Notes: generated by a model from the letters alone, not told the origin. A stretch of DNA of 64,000 nt from Nocardioides salarius (GCF_016907435.1 NZ_JAFBBZ010000001.1:3162001-3226000); one strand, 5' to 3'; positions 16,808-26,164 are shown, counted from the first letter of the stretch. Program-made: numbers and translations.

Positions 16808-18652
16808 TCAGCAGAGGTGGTGCACCTCCTGCAGGTGGTAGGTCGGGGTGTCGAGCCCGGCATGCCGGGCCTTGAGCTGCAGGGCCAGGTAGAGCGAGTA
16901 GTGCCGTGACTGGTGCAGGTTGCCGCCGTGGAACCACAGGTGCGGCTGCTGCGTGGGCTTCCACATGTTGCGCTGCTCGCCCTCCCACGGGCCGGGGTCC
17001 TTCGTGGTGTCGGAGCCCAGCCCCCACACCTTGCCGACCCGGTCGGCGACCTCCTGGCTGATCAGATCGGCGGCCCAGCCGTTCATCGAGCCGTAGCCGG
17101 TGGCGTAGACCACCAGGTCGGCCGGCAGCTCGGTGCCGTCCTCGAGCACCACGGTGTCCTCGGTGAGGTGGTCGACCTGGCCGTGCGCCAGCTTCACCTC
17201 GCCGTCGGCGACCAGCTCGGCCGAGCCCACGTCGATGTAGTAGCCCGAGCCGCGGCGCAGGTACTTCATGAACAGGCCCGAGCCGTCGTCGCCCCAGTCG
17301 TGCCGGAAGCCGGCCTTCTCGAGCCGCTCGTAGAAGTCGGCGTCGACCTCGGCCATCTTCTCGTAGGCCGGGATCTGGAACTCGTGCATGATCCGGTAGG
17401 GCAGCGAGGCGAAGACCAGGTCGGCCTTCTCCGTGGTCATCCCGGCCTCCAGGGCCCGCTCGGAGTAGAGGTCGCCCAGCCCGTGCTCCATCAGGCTGGC
17501 GCTCTTGACGATGTGGGTCGAGGAGCGTTGCACCATGGTGACGTCGGCACCGTGCTCCCACAGCGCGCCGCAGATGTCGAAGGCCGAGTTGTTGGAGCCG
17601 ATCACCACGCACCGCTTGCCGGCGTACGCGTCGGGGCCGGGGTGCGCCGAGGAGTGGTGCTGCTCGCCGCGGAAGACGTCCTGGCCCGGGACCACGGGGA
17701 CGTTGGGCTTGCCGGACATGCCGGTGGCCATCACCAGGTGCGTGGGCCGCAGCGTGACCGGGCTGCCGTCGCGCTCGATCTCGACGCTCCACCCGCCGGC
17801 CTGCTCGTCGTACGACGCGGAGGTGGCCGTGGTGGAGGACCAGTACGGCACCTCCATCACCCGGGTGTACATCTCCAGCCAGTCGCCGATCTTGTCCTTG
17901 GGGGCGAAGACCGGCCAGTTGTCGGGGAACTTCAGGTAGGGCAGGTGGTCGTACCAGACCGGGTCGTGCAGGCACAGCGACTTGTAGCGGTGGCGCCACT
18001 GGTCGCCGGGGCGCTCGTGCTTGTCGATCACCAGGGCCGGCACACCCAGCTGGCGCAGCCGCGCGCCCAGCGCGATGCCGCCCTGGCCGCCGCCGACGAC
18101 GAGCACGTAGGGCTGCAGCGTCGTGCCCATCGCCTCGTCCTCGGCTCGGCGAGCCTCGAGCCAGGTGGTGCGGTCGGGGTCCGCTCCGTGCTCGGCTCCC
18201 ATGGCGCGACGGGTGCCCCGCGGCTCCTCGTGGCCCTTGAGCTCGTGCAGGGCGGTCAGGAACGTCCAGGCACGGTCCTGGCCGTCCTCCTCACGCAGCC
18301 GGGCGAGACCGCGGCCCCGGCCCACGGCGGTCTCGAAGGTGAACCAGGCGGTCACCACGCCGTCTGCCTCCTCGGCGGGCTCGGCCAGCTCGAAGCGGCT
18401 CGGGTCGACGCCGGCCACCGTCGACTCCAGCAGGTCCTCGACGCCGGCAGGGTCCTCGACGGTGGTGATGTTCCAGGTGAACGCGACCAGGTCGCGCCAG
18501 AAGCTGGTGGCCGCGAACATGCCCGCGGCGCGGTGGGTGTCGCGCTGGGTCAGGGCGTCCTCGAACGCGGCGAACCAGGCTCGCGCGCGCCGGTCGGCCG
18601 GGGCGGGGCCCGGGCCGGGCGTGCCGGTGGGGTGCTCCAGGGTCTGCGTCAT
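16808..18652 (-). CDS. Flavin-containing monooxygenase-like FAD/NAD(P) oxidoreductase with N-terminal NTF2-like domain
   Basis: Predicted 614 residues. Residues about 20-160 resemble a SnoaL/NTF2-like domain (ARAWFAAFEDALTQRDTHRAAGMFAATSFWRDLVAFTWNI). From about 185 the protein is a two-dinucleotide oxidoreductase: FAD motif VLVVGGGQGGIALGARL, FMO-like GDQWRHRYKSLCLHDP, and NADP motif CVVIGSNNSAFDICGAL followed by VTMVQRSSTH. YATGY near the C-terminus is the usual second FAD-side motif. Such proteins hydroxylate or Baeyer-Villiger oxidise small substrates; the substrate is unknown. Start ATG at 18652 (MTQTLEHP) is preferred over a longer frame rich in Arg. The divergent GAF regulator is its probable controller. 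Confidence 0.85.
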   Translation of the reverse strand: MTQTLEHPTGTPGPGPAPADRRARAWFAAFEDALTQRDTHRAAGMFAATSFWRDLVAFTWNITTVEDPAGVEDLLESTVAGVDPSRFELAEPAEEADGVVTAWFTFETAVGRGRGLARLREEDGQDRAWTFLTALHELKGHEEPRGTRRAMGAEHGADPDRTTWLEARRAEDEAMGTTLQPYVLVVGGGQGGIALGARLRQLGVPALVIDKHERPGDQWRHRYKSLCLHDPVWYDHLPYLKFPDNWPVFAPKDKIGDWLEMYTRVMEVPYWSSTTATSASYDEQAGGWSVEIERDGSPVTLRPTHLVMATGMSGKPNVPVVPGQDVFRGEQHHSSAHPGPDAYAGKRCVVIGSNNSAFDICGALWEHGADVTMVQRSSTHIVKSASLMEHGLGDLYSERALEAGMTTEKADLVFASLPYRIMHEFQIPAYEKMAEVDADFYERLEKAGFRHDWGDDGSGLFMKYLRRGSGYYIDVGSAELVADGEVKLAHGQVDHLTEDTVVLEDGTELPADLVVYATGYGSMNGWAADLISQEVADRVGKVWGLGSDTTKDPGPWEGEQRNMWKPTQQPHLWFHGGNLHQSRHYSLYLALQLKARHAGLDTPTYHLQEVHHLC

Positions 18653-18803
18653 CGTCGTCCTTCCGTGCCGCCGCCGCTGTGGCGGACTGTGACCTCCACC
18701 ACACTCCTCCCGGGTCCGGTGACGCCACCGTTGCAGCGTGTTGCACGGCCGCGACCGACTGCGCGCTGTGGTGCGCGTCACGTCCGCGACCTAGGCTGAC
18801 GCC
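18653..18803. promoter_or_regulatory. Divergent promoter region, monooxygenase and GAF regulator
   Basis: GTTGCA occurs twice 10 bp apart (18730-18735 and 18740-18745), one turn of helix, as expected of a dimer-binding operator. TAGGCT at 18792-18797 lies 6 nt before the regulator ATG, giving a leaderless start. Confidence 0.4.
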
Positions 18804-20021
18804 ATGTCGGGCTTCGAGGCGATCGCCCCGGGGACGGACCTCGGGGTGCGGGCCCGCGAGCTGCTGCGCATCCACGACGCCGTGATCGGCGGGGGTCGCC
18901 CTCCGCAGCGGCCACGGCCACTGGTGGCCCGGTCCTGGCGGCGGGTCCTCGATGCCGGCCTCGACCCGGCCGGCCGGAACGCTCGCAGCCCGCTGCCGTT
19001 CGCCGAGGTCGAGCGGCGGCGCCGCAGCAGCCGGTTGGCCCTGGTCGTCGACGAGCTGCGTGCCGTGCTCGGGAGCATCGCCGACGCCTCGCACTTCCTG
19101 ATCGTCGTCACCGACGCCGACGGCGTGATCCTGTGGCGCGAGGGTGCGGCCGGAGTGCGGCGGCGCGCCGACTCGCTGGGCTTCAGCGAAGGGGCGCTGT
19201 GGACCGAGGCCGCCGTCGGCACCAACGCGATCGGCACGGCGCTGGCCGAGGACGCACCGGTGCAGCTCTTCTCCGCAGAGCACTTCGAGCCCCAGCAGCA
19301 CCCCTGGTACTGCACGGCCGCGCCCGTCCACGACCCGCGCACCGGCGCGCTGCTCGGCGTCGTCGACGTCAGCGGCCCGGCTCTGACCCTGCACCCCGCC
19401 ATCGGCGCGCTCGTGGAGACCGCGGTGAAGCTGGGGGAGAGCCGCCTGTGGCGGCGTCACCACGACGACCTCGAGCGCCTGCGTCGCAGCAGCGCTCCGC
19501 TCCTGCAGGGCGAGCCCGGGCCGTTCCTGGTGGTCGACGAAGACGGCTGGGTGGCCCACCACGCCGGCATGGGCGGGCGCGACCGCATCGAGGCACCCCG
19601 CGCCGACCGCCCGGTGGCGGTGCCCGGGCTGGGCATCTGCCTGCCCGAGCGGCTCGGTGACGGCTGGCTGGTGCGCCCCGGCGGCGACGTACGCCGTCTG
19701 GAGGCGCGCCTGGTCCGTGGACGGCGCCCGCTGCTCGAGGTCGGTGGCGCGGGAGCCGGGTGGCGCACCGTCCTCACGCCGCGCCACGCCGACCTGCTGG
19801 TCGCGCTGGCGCGCGCCGGCGCCCAGGGGACCACTGCACCGGCGCTGAGCGGAGTCCTCTACGGCGACGCCGAGCACCAGGTCACGGTGCGCGCCGAGGT
19901 CTCGCGGCTGCGACGCGTGGTGGGTGCCCTGGTGCTCACCGGCCCCTACCGGCTGGCCCCCGGGGTGCGGCTGCTCGTCGAGCCGGGTGAGGACTGCGAG
20001 GGCGGGGGTGCTCGCTCGTAG
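18804..20021 (+). CDS. AcoR-like GAF-domain transcriptional regulator without AAA+ domain
   Basis: Predicted 405 residues. The N-terminal half matches the GAF region of AcoR-type activators: RSWRRVLDAGLDP, then LWTEAAVGTNAIGTALAEDAPVQLFSAEHF and CTAAPVHDPRTGALLGVVDVSGPA. The sigma-54-interacting AAA+ domain that normally follows is absent. Instead about 100 C-terminal residues (LTPRHADLLVALARAGAQGTTAPALSGVLYGDAEHQVTVRAEVSRLRRVVG) look like a winged-helix DNA-binding domain. This variant is found in Actinobacteria, which lack sigma-54. It probably regulates the divergent monooxygenase in response to a small aromatic or alcohol ligand (inference). Confidence 0.82.
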   Translation: MSGFEAIAPGTDLGVRARELLRIHDAVIGGGRPPQRPRPLVARSWRRVLDAGLDPAGRNARSPLPFAEVERRRRSSRLALVVDELRAVLGSIADASHFLIVVTDADGVILWREGAAGVRRRADSLGFSEGALWTEAAVGTNAIGTALAEDAPVQLFSAEHFEPQQHPWYCTAAPVHDPRTGALLGVVDVSGPALTLHPAIGALVETAVKLGESRLWRRHHDDLERLRRSSAPLLQGEPGPFLVVDEDGWVAHHAGMGGRDRIEAPRADRPVAVPGLGICLPERLGDGWLVRPGGDVRRLEARLVRGRRPLLEVGGAGAGWRTVLTPRHADLLVALARAGAQGTTAPALSGVLYGDAEHQVTVRAEVSRLRRVVGALVLTGPYRLAPGVRLLVEPGEDCEGGGARS

Positions 20022-20034
20022 GGTGGGACCCAGC

Positions 20035-22488
20035 ATGAGTACGTCGTCTGGTTCCGACCCCGCCCTCGACCTCTTCGGGTTCGCCGCGCCCGCACCCGAG
20101 ATCCGCACCCCCCGCCGCGGCCCGTCGCGCGAGCAGCTGCTGGAGGGGCTCAACGAGCCCCAGCGCGCCGCCGTGGTGCACGAGGGCGCCCCTCTGCTGG
20201 TCGTCGCCGGCGCCGGCTCGGGCAAGACCCGGGTGCTGACCCGGCGCATCGCCTGGCTGATCTCCGAGCGCGGCGCGCACCCCGGCTCGGTGCTGGCCAT
20301 CACCTTCACCAACAAGGCCGCGGCCGAGATGAAGGAGCGCGTCGAGGACCTCGTGGGCCGCCGTGCCCGCATCATGTGGGTCTCGACCTTCCACTCCGCC
20401 TGCGTGCGCATCCTGCGCAAGGAGGCCGACAAGCTGGGCTGGAAGTCGAACTTCTCGATCTACGACGCCGCGGACCAGAAGCGGCTGATGTCGCTGGTGT
20501 GCAACGACCTCGACCTCGACCCCAAGCGCTACCAGCCGGGCGCGCTGCTGCACTGGGTCTCTGACCAGAAGAACGAGCTGCGCGACCCCGAGCAGGTCGC
20601 CGCCGAGACCCGCAACAAGCTCGAGGAGACCTACGCGTCGGTCTACGCGCTCTACCAGCGCCGCCTGCGCGAGGCCAACGCGCTCGACTTCGACGACCTG
20701 ATCATGTCGACGGTGCGGCTCTTCCAGACCTTCCCCGACGTGCGCGAGACCTACCGGCGCCGCTTCCGCCACGTGCTGGTCGACGAGTACCAGGACACCA
20801 ACCACGCGCAGTACGCGCTGATCCACCAGCTGTGCGCCGAGCAGCTCGAGGAGCCGCTGGCCGGTGGCGGTGCTCCCGAGCGGGTCGAGCCCGCCGAGCT
20901 GATGGTCGTCGGCGACGCCGACCAGTCGATCTACGCCTTCCGCGGTGCCAACATCCGCAACATCCTCGACTTCGAGCAGGACTTCCCCGACGCGAGCTCG
21001 GTGCTGCTCGAGCAGAACTACCGCTCCACCCAGACGATCCTCACCGCCGCCAACGCCGTGATCGGCAACAACCGCGGGCGCAAGCCCAAGCGGCTGTGGT
21101 CCGATGCCGGCGAGGGCGAGCGGATCGTGGGCTACGTCGCCGACGACGAGCACGACGAGGCGCGCTTCATCTCCGAGCGCATCGACAAGCTCACCGACGC
21201 CGGTGTGCGCGCGGGCGACGTGGCGGTCTTCTACCGCACCAACGCCCAGTCGCGGGTGCTGGAGGAGGTGTTCATGCGCACCGGCCAGCCCTACAAGGTC
21301 GTGGGCGGGGTGCGCTTCTACGAGCGCCGCGAGGTGCGTGACGCCCTGGCCTACCTGCGGATGCTGGCCAACCCGGCCGACCAGGTCTCGCTGCGCCGCA
21401 TCCTCAACACCCCCAAGCGCGGCATTGGCGACCGTGCCGTGGCCTGCGTCAACGCCCTGGCCGAGGGGGAGGGCCTGACGTTCTGGGAGGCGCTGCGTCG
21501 CGCCGAGCACGCGCCGGGGCTGGCGACCCGTTCGCTGACCCAGATCCGCGGCTTCGTCGACATGGTCGAGGAGCTGCAGTCGATGGTCGACGCGGGGGAG
21601 CGCCCCGATGTGGTGCTGGAGTCGGTGCTGGCCCGCTCGGGCTACCTGACCGCGCTGGAGGACTCCGACGACCCGCAGGACGCCACCCGGCTCGAGAACC
21701 TCGCCGAGCTCGTCGCCGTGGCCCGCGAGTTCGCCGAGGACCCCCAGCCCGGGCCGTCGGTCGACCCGGCCGACATCGAGGAGGGGGTCGTGGCCGTGGG
21801 TCTCGGCGACTTCCTCGAACGGGTCGCGCTGGTCGCCGACGCCGACCAGATCCCCGACGACGACCCCGACAGCACCGGCGTGGTCACCCTGATGACCCTG
21901 CACACCGCCAAGGGCCTGGAGTTCCCCGTCGTCTTCCTGACCGGCCTCGAGGACGGCGTCTTCCCGCACTCGCGCGCCCTGGGCGACCAGAGCGAGCTCG
22001 AGGAGGAGCGCCGGCTCGCGTACGTCGGCATCACCCGCGCCCGCGAGCGGCTGCACCTGTCGCGGGCCCTGGTCCGCTCGGCGTGGGGCGCGCCCTCGCA
22101 CAACCCGCCCTCGCGCTTCATCGACGAGCTGCCGGTCGACCTGATCGACTGGGAGCGCACCGAGGCCGCGCAGACCCGCTGGTCGCGCCCCGACGTCAGC
22201 GGCTCGTGGGGCGGGGGACAGCGCGGCAGCACCGGCGCACCCACCGCCGCCGGCCGCCGCAACTTCTCCTCCGCCGCAGCCCGCGCCGACGCCGCCTCCA
22301 AGGCCAAGAAGCCCGCCAAGGAGATCCCCAGCCTCGAGCCCGGCGACCGGGTGCTGCACGACTCCTTCGGCATGGGCAGCGTCGTGTCCGTCGAGGGTGC
22401 CGGCGACAAGTCCGTCGCCTCCATCGACTTCGGCTCCGAGGGCGTCAAGCGCCTCCTGCTGCGCTACGCCCCCGTCGAGAAGCTCTGA
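20035..22488 (+). CDS. pcrA: UvrD/PcrA-type DNA helicase
   Basis: Predicted 817-residue SF1A 3'-5' helicase of DNA repair and replication. Motifs in order: Q-motif LNEPQRAAV, I LLVVAGAGSGKTRVLTRRIAWL, Ia AITFTNKAAAEMKERV, Ic STFHSACVRILR, II VLVDEYQDTNHAQY, III VVGDADQSIYAFRGANIRNIL, IV LEQNYRSTQTIL, V TLMTLHTAKGLEFPVVFL, VI EEERRLAYVGITRARERLHL. The C-terminal 60 residues (LEPGDRVLHDSFGMGSVVSVEG) form the RNA-polymerase-binding Tudor-like domain of PcrA. Start ATG at 20035, with TAGGGT 10 nt upstream overlapping the previous stop codon; the open frame upstream is overlap with the GAF gene. Confidence 0.95.
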   Translation: MSTSSGSDPALDLFGFAAPAPEIRTPRRGPSREQLLEGLNEPQRAAVVHEGAPLLVVAGAGSGKTRVLTRRIAWLISERGAHPGSVLAITFTNKAAAEMKERVEDLVGRRARIMWVSTFHSACVRILRKEADKLGWKSNFSIYDAADQKRLMSLVCNDLDLDPKRYQPGALLHWVSDQKNELRDPEQVAAETRNKLEETYASVYALYQRRLREANALDFDDLIMSTVRLFQTFPDVRETYRRRFRHVLVDEYQDTNHAQYALIHQLCAEQLEEPLAGGGAPERVEPAELMVVGDADQSIYAFRGANIRNILDFEQDFPDASSVLLEQNYRSTQTILTAANAVIGNNRGRKPKRLWSDAGEGERIVGYVADDEHDEARFISERIDKLTDAGVRAGDVAVFYRTNAQSRVLEEVFMRTGQPYKVVGGVRFYERREVRDALAYLRMLANPADQVSLRRILNTPKRGIGDRAVACVNALAEGEGLTFWEALRRAEHAPGLATRSLTQIRGFVDMVEELQSMVDAGERPDVVLESVLARSGYLTALEDSDDPQDATRLENLAELVAVAREFAEDPQPGPSVDPADIEEGVVAVGLGDFLERVALVADADQIPDDDPDSTGVVTLMTLHTAKGLEFPVVFLTGLEDGVFPHSRALGDQSELEEERRLAYVGITRARERLHLSRALVRSAWGAPSHNPPSRFIDELPVDLIDWERTEAAQTRWSRPDVSGSWGGGQRGSTGAPTAAGRRNFSSAAARADAASKAKKPAKEIPSLEPGDRVLHDSFGMGSVVSVEGAGDKSVASIDFGSEGVKRLLLRYAPVEKL

Positions 22489-22494
22489 CCCCTC

Positions 22495-23545
22495 GTTGGT
22501 CGAGCAGTGACGAGCGCCAGCGAGGAGCGTCGCCGAGACCCCGTGAGTGACCCGCTCGCCGAGTCGGCTGGTTCGAACCGGCCGGCTCGCGGTGTCGTAC
22601 GCCGTTGGCGCGGAGTGGTCATTCTCGACACGTGAGGGGGCCCGGAGGATGTCCTCCGTGACCACTCGCCGTACGCCATGGACTCACTGGGTCTCGGCGT
22701 CGCTCGAGCCTTCGGCCCTCGCTGCTCGACCAACGGCTGTGTGCGCCGAGTCGGCTGGTTCGAACCGGCCGACTCGCGGTTTCCTACGCCGTTGGTGCGG
22801 AGCGGTCTTTTTCGACAGGTGAGGGGGCCCGGGGGATGTCGTCCGTGACCACTCGCCGTACGCCGTGCGGTTGCGGGGTCTCGGCGTCGCTCGAGCCTTC
22901 GGCCCTCGCTGCTCGACCAACGGCTGTGTGCGCCGAGTCGGCTGGTTCGAACCGGCCGGCTCGCGGTGTCGTACGCCGTTGGTGCGGAGCGGTCTTTTTC
23001 GACAGGTGAGGGGGCCCGGGGGATGTCGTCCGTGACCACTCGCCGTACGCCGTGCGGTTGCGGGGTCTCGGCGTCGCTCGAGCCTTCGGCCCTCGCTGCT
23101 CGACCAACGGCTGTGTGCGCCGAGTCGGCTGGTTCGAACCGGCCGGCTCGCGGTGTCGTACGCCGTTGGCGCGGAGTGGTCATTCTCGACACGTGAGGGG
23201 GCCCGGAGGATGTCGTCCGTGACCACTCGCCGTACGCCATGGACTCACTGGGTCTCGGCGTCGCTCGAGCCTTCGGCCCTCGCTGCTCGACCAACGGCTG
23301 TGTGCGCCGAGTCGGCTGGTTCGAACCGGCCGACTCGCGGTGTCGTACGCCGTTGGGCGCGGAGTGGTCGTTCCCGACAGGTGAGGGGGCCCGTGGGATG
23401 TCGTCCGTGACCATTCGCCGTACGCCAGGGACTCACTGGGTCTCGGCGTCGCTCGAGCCTTCGGCCCTCGCTGCTCGACCAACGGCGTGGCCCTCGCTGC
23501 TCGACCTACGGCGTGGCTCTCGCTGCTCGACCTGCGGGAGCGTGG
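22495..23545. repeat. Composite repeat array: half-unit plus five 187-bp tandem units
   Basis: The array starts 6 bp after the pcrA stop with the GTTGGTCGAGCAG end of the 130-bp family (22495). Five tandem units follow, ending at 22734, 22921, 23108, 23295 and 23483 (spacing 187, 187, 187 and 188). Each unit holds three elements: (a) palindrome GAGTCGGC-TGGTTCGAACCG-GCCGACTC or variant, (b) an AGTGGTC...TGACCACT or related palindrome around GGGGGCCC, and (c) the GGTCTCGGCGTCGCTCGAG...CTGCTCGACCAAC half of the 130-bp repeat. Units 2 and 3 look nearly identical. Decayed tails run to about 23540. Long ORFs here on both strands are repeat artefacts; no gene is called between 22489 and 23546. Confidence 0.93.
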
Positions 23546-23546
23546 G

Positions 23547-24662
23547 TCAGGGGGTGATGCCGCGGGCGACGAGCGCCGCGTAGGGGTCCACCGGGTCACC
23601 GCCACCAGGGCGGACCTCGAGGTGCAGGTGGGGCCCGGTGACGTTGCCGGTCGAGCCCACGGTGCCGATCGTCTCGCCGGCAGTCACGGTCTCACCGGCC
23701 GAGACGGAGATGGAGGTCTGGTGGGCGTACCAGAGCTCGGTGCCGTCCTCGAGGGTCAGCACGGTCTTGTTGCCGTACGCGCCGTCGTAGCCGGCGGAGG
23801 TCACCGTGGCGTTGGCGATGGCGACCAGGGGGGTGCCGGCGGGGGCGGCAAGGTCAAGGCCGGTGTGGTACGTCGCCCAGAGGCCGGTCTCCCCGAACCG
23901 TGCGGTCAGGCGGTAGCCCGCGACCGGCAGCTGCCACAGGTTCTTCTCGAGCACCTTGGCGTGCTTCTCGGCGGCGGCGGCGAGGTTGGAGAGCTCGGCG
24001 TTGCGCTGCTCGGCCTGCTGCTCGACCTTGGCGGCCAGCTTGCCGCCGGCGGCGTCCTCGAGGGCGTCGCGCGAGGAGTCGCGGGTCACGACCGAGTCGC
24101 GGCCCAGGATGACGCTCTCCTGGCCCAGCGAGCCGCTCAGCGCGCCCGCCTGGGCGACCTTGGCCGGGGCCGCGGCGGCCAGCTCGGTGTCGCCGCCGCC
24201 GGTGGTGCTCAGCACCCCGCCGACGGAGACGGCCAGCGCGGCCACACCGAGCAGCACGGGAGCCGAGGGCAGGCGGCGCAGCGTGGAGGGGCGGGCGGTG
24301 CGCACGGCGCGGCGCTTGCCGGCCGGCGCGGGGGAGGGGATGTCGGAGGCACGCAGCGCCGCGAGCGGCAGCGACATCGTCTGCTCGGTCTCGAAGGACG
24401 TGGTGTGGTCGACCGGCTCGAGGTCGGCGAGGACCCGCTCGATCGTGCCGGTGTCGATGGTGCTCGTGTCGGTCGTGGCCGTGTCGACGACCGGCGAGGC
24501 GGCGCGGCGGCGGCCGACGTACGGCGTCGCGGGGGTCGTCTCGACCGGCGCGACCGGCTCGGTGAGGACGGCGCGGCGGCGTCCGACGTAGGGCTCGGCG
24601 CTCAGCAGGGTCCCGGCCTGGCCGCGACCGGAGTCGTGGCTCTCTGCTCGGTGGTGACCCAT
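23547..24662 (-). CDS. Membrane-anchored M23 (LytM/NlpD-type) peptidase
   Basis: Predicted 371 residues. The N-terminal cytoplasmic part (about 1-130) contains a duplicated motif PYVGRRRA at residues 24-31 and 47-54. One transmembrane helix follows (PSAPVLLGVAALAVSVGGVL), then an Ala/Glu/Lys-rich coiled stretch (EQQAEQRNAELSNLAAAAEKHAKVLEKNL) and a C-terminal M23 domain. The zinc motifs are HTGLDLAAPAGTP (H-x3-D) and GPHLHLEVRPGG (HxH). It should cleave peptidoglycan cross-links or act as a LytM-type activator outside the cell. Start ATG at 24662 is preferred; the frame is open further upstream but without a membrane or enzyme feature. Confidence 0.88.
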   Translation of the reverse strand: MGHHRAESHDSGRGQAGTLLSAEPYVGRRRAVLTEPVAPVETTPATPYVGRRRAASPVVDTATTDTSTIDTGTIERVLADLEPVDHTTSFETEQTMSLPLAALRASDIPSPAPAGKRRAVRTARPSTLRRLPSAPVLLGVAALAVSVGGVLSTTGGGDTELAAAAPAKVAQAGALSGSLGQESVILGRDSVVTRDSSRDALEDAAGGKLAAKVEQQAEQRNAELSNLAAAAEKHAKVLEKNLWQLPVAGYRLTARFGETGLWATYHTGLDLAAPAGTPLVAIANATVTSAGYDGAYGNKTVLTLEDGTELWYAHQTSISVSAGETVTAGETIGTVGSTGNVTGPHLHLEVRPGGGDPVDPYAALVARGITP

Positions 24663-25003
24663 GCGTGCAAGCTCCGCATCTGTCGGAATGAGGGGATCTG
24701 CGACCCGAAAGGGTGATCGGGCGCAACGGTCGTGAACTGTAACGGATCGGTGACGGCGGGCGAAACCGGATCCGTCGTCCTGGGGACAACCAGGCGGGCC
24801 CTGCAGGGTCACGGCCCCGGCCCGGCGCGGCAAAGCGGTCTGGACCGGTGTGGTGCATGACGTCCGTCACGTCGACGGGGCCGGACCTCGTGCCGGGCGG
24901 GGCAAGAGGTCTAGTGTGCCGCGGAGACGACCAGGGTGCAGGTGTCCGACTGCACCGGTGAGTGCAATCGATGACTAGCCATGACTAGAGAACTGGTGGA
25001 TCA
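24663..25003. promoter_or_regulatory. Divergent intergenic region, M23 peptidase and sucCD
   Basis: Rightward, TAGTGT at 24912-24917 is a candidate -10 for sucC with a leader of about 80 nt. That leader can form a small hairpin at 24935-24956 (7-bp stem GGTGCAG/CTGCACC). Leftward, the M23 gene has a leader region of up to about 200 bp. I looked for a c-di-AMP (ydaO) riboswitch there and did not find its conserved core. No other gene is evident. Confidence 0.4.
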
Positions 25004-26164
25004 GTGGACCTGATGGAGTTCCAGGCGAAGAAGCTCTTCGCCAAGCACGACGTCCCGGTGACCGAGGGCATCGTCGCCCAGACCCCCGAGGAGGCGAGGG
25101 CGGCAGCCGAGAAGCTCGGTGTCGTCGTCGTCAAGGCACAGGTCAAGGCCGGCGGTCGAGGCAAGGCGGGCGGCGTCAAGCTCGCCAAGACGCCCGACGA
25201 GGCCTTCGAGCACGCGTCGAACATCCTGGGGATGACGATCAAGGACCTGACGGTCCACCGGGTGCTGATCGCGCCGGCCGCGAGCATCGAGGAGGAGTAC
25301 TACTTCTCCTTCCTGCTCGACCGCGCGAACCGCAGCTACCTGTGCATCGCCTCCGTCGAGGGCGGTGTGGAGATCGAGGAGGTCGCCAAGACCAACCCCG
25401 ACGCCGTCAAGCAGATCGCCATCGACCCGGGCACCGGCGTCGACGAGGCGAAGGCGCGCGAGATCGTCGCCGAGGCCGGCTTCCCCGAGGCGCTGACCGA
25501 CCAGGCCGTGCAGACCGTGCTCGGGCTGTGGAAGACCTTCGTCGAGGAGGACGCCACCCTCGTCGAGGTCAACCCGCTGGCCCGCCTGGCCGGTGACAAG
25601 CTCGAGGCCCTCGACGGCAAGGTCTCCCTCGACGAGAACGCCGAGTTCCGTCACGAGGACCACGCCGAGTTCGAGGACAAGGAGGCCGCCGACCCGCTCG
25701 AGGCCAAGGCCAAGGCCATGGGCCTCAACTACGTCAAGCTCGACGGCGAGGTCGGCATCATCGGCAACGGCGCGGGCCTGGTCATGTCGACCCTCGACGT
25801 GGTCGCCTACGCCGGCGAGAAGCACGGCGGCGTCAAGCCCGCCAACTTCCTCGACATCGGCGGCGGCGCGTCCGCGACCGTGATGGCCAACGGCCTCGAC
25901 GTGATCCTCAACGACCCGCAGGTCAAGAGCGTCTTCGTCAACGTCTTCGGCGGCATCACCTCCTGCGACGCCGTCGCCGACGGCATCGTGGGCGCGCTCG
26001 ACATCCTGGGCGACGAGGCCACCAAGCCCCTCGTCGTGCGCCTCGACGGCAACAACGTCGAGGAGGGCCGCCGCATCCTCGGGGAGAAGAACCACCCGCT
26101 GGTGACGCTGGTCGAGACGATGGACGGCGCGGCCGACAAGGCCGCCGAGCTGGCGAACGCCTGA
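25004..26164 (+). CDS. sucC: Succinyl-CoA synthetase (ligase) beta subunit
   Basis: Predicted 386 residues. TCA-cycle enzyme converting succinyl-CoA plus NDP plus phosphate to succinate, CoA and NTP, as part of an alpha/beta complex. The N-terminal ATP-grasp domain is seen in [22 protein letters not shown] and [27 protein letters not shown]; the C-terminal CoA-ligase part includes [11 protein letters not shown] and [21 protein letters not shown]. Start GTG at 25004 gives the usual MDLMEFQ N-terminus; the ATG at 25013 would cut three residues. sucD follows after 22 bp. Confidence 0.96.
   Translation: MDLMEFQAKKLFAKHDVPVTEGIVAQTPEEARAAAEKLGVVVVKAQVKAGGRGKAGGVKLAKTPDEAFEHASNILGMTIKDLTVHRVLIAPAASIEEEYYFSFLLDRANRSYLCIASVEGGVEIEEVAKTNPDAVKQIAIDPGTGVDEAKAREIVAEAGFPEALTDQAVQTVLGLWKTFVEEDATLVEVNPLARLAGDKLEALDGKVSLDENAEFRHEDHAEFEDKEAADPLEAKAKAMGLNYVKLDGEVGIIGNGAGLVMSTLDVVAYAGEKHGGVKPANFLDIGGGASATVMANGLDVILNDPQVKSVFVNVFGGITSCDAVADGIVGALDILGDEATKPLVVRLDGNNVEEGRRILGEKNHPLVTLVETMDGAADKAAELANA

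Noticed and set aside
14593..16863. Very long antisense ORF opposite betT, and similar ones opposite icd, sdhA, mutB, pcrA and sucD
   Set aside because: High GC at third codon positions leaves opposite frames open. The products are low-complexity Gly/Arg/Val/His sequences without domains.
22560..23340. tRNA-like GGTTCGAACC motifs repeated in the array
   Set aside because: The motif is the centre of a simple palindrome in every 187-bp unit; no acceptor stem, anticodon arm or CCA-type layout surrounds it.
22495..23545. Regularly spaced repeats that could suggest CRISPR
   Set aside because: The units are 187-bp tandem copies without unique spacers, with long palindromes, and no cas genes are nearby.
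24663..24870. c-di-AMP (ydaO) riboswitch upstream of the M23 peptidase
   Set aside because: Such riboswitches precede wall hydrolases in Actinobacteria, but I could not find the conserved core sequences on the minus strand here.
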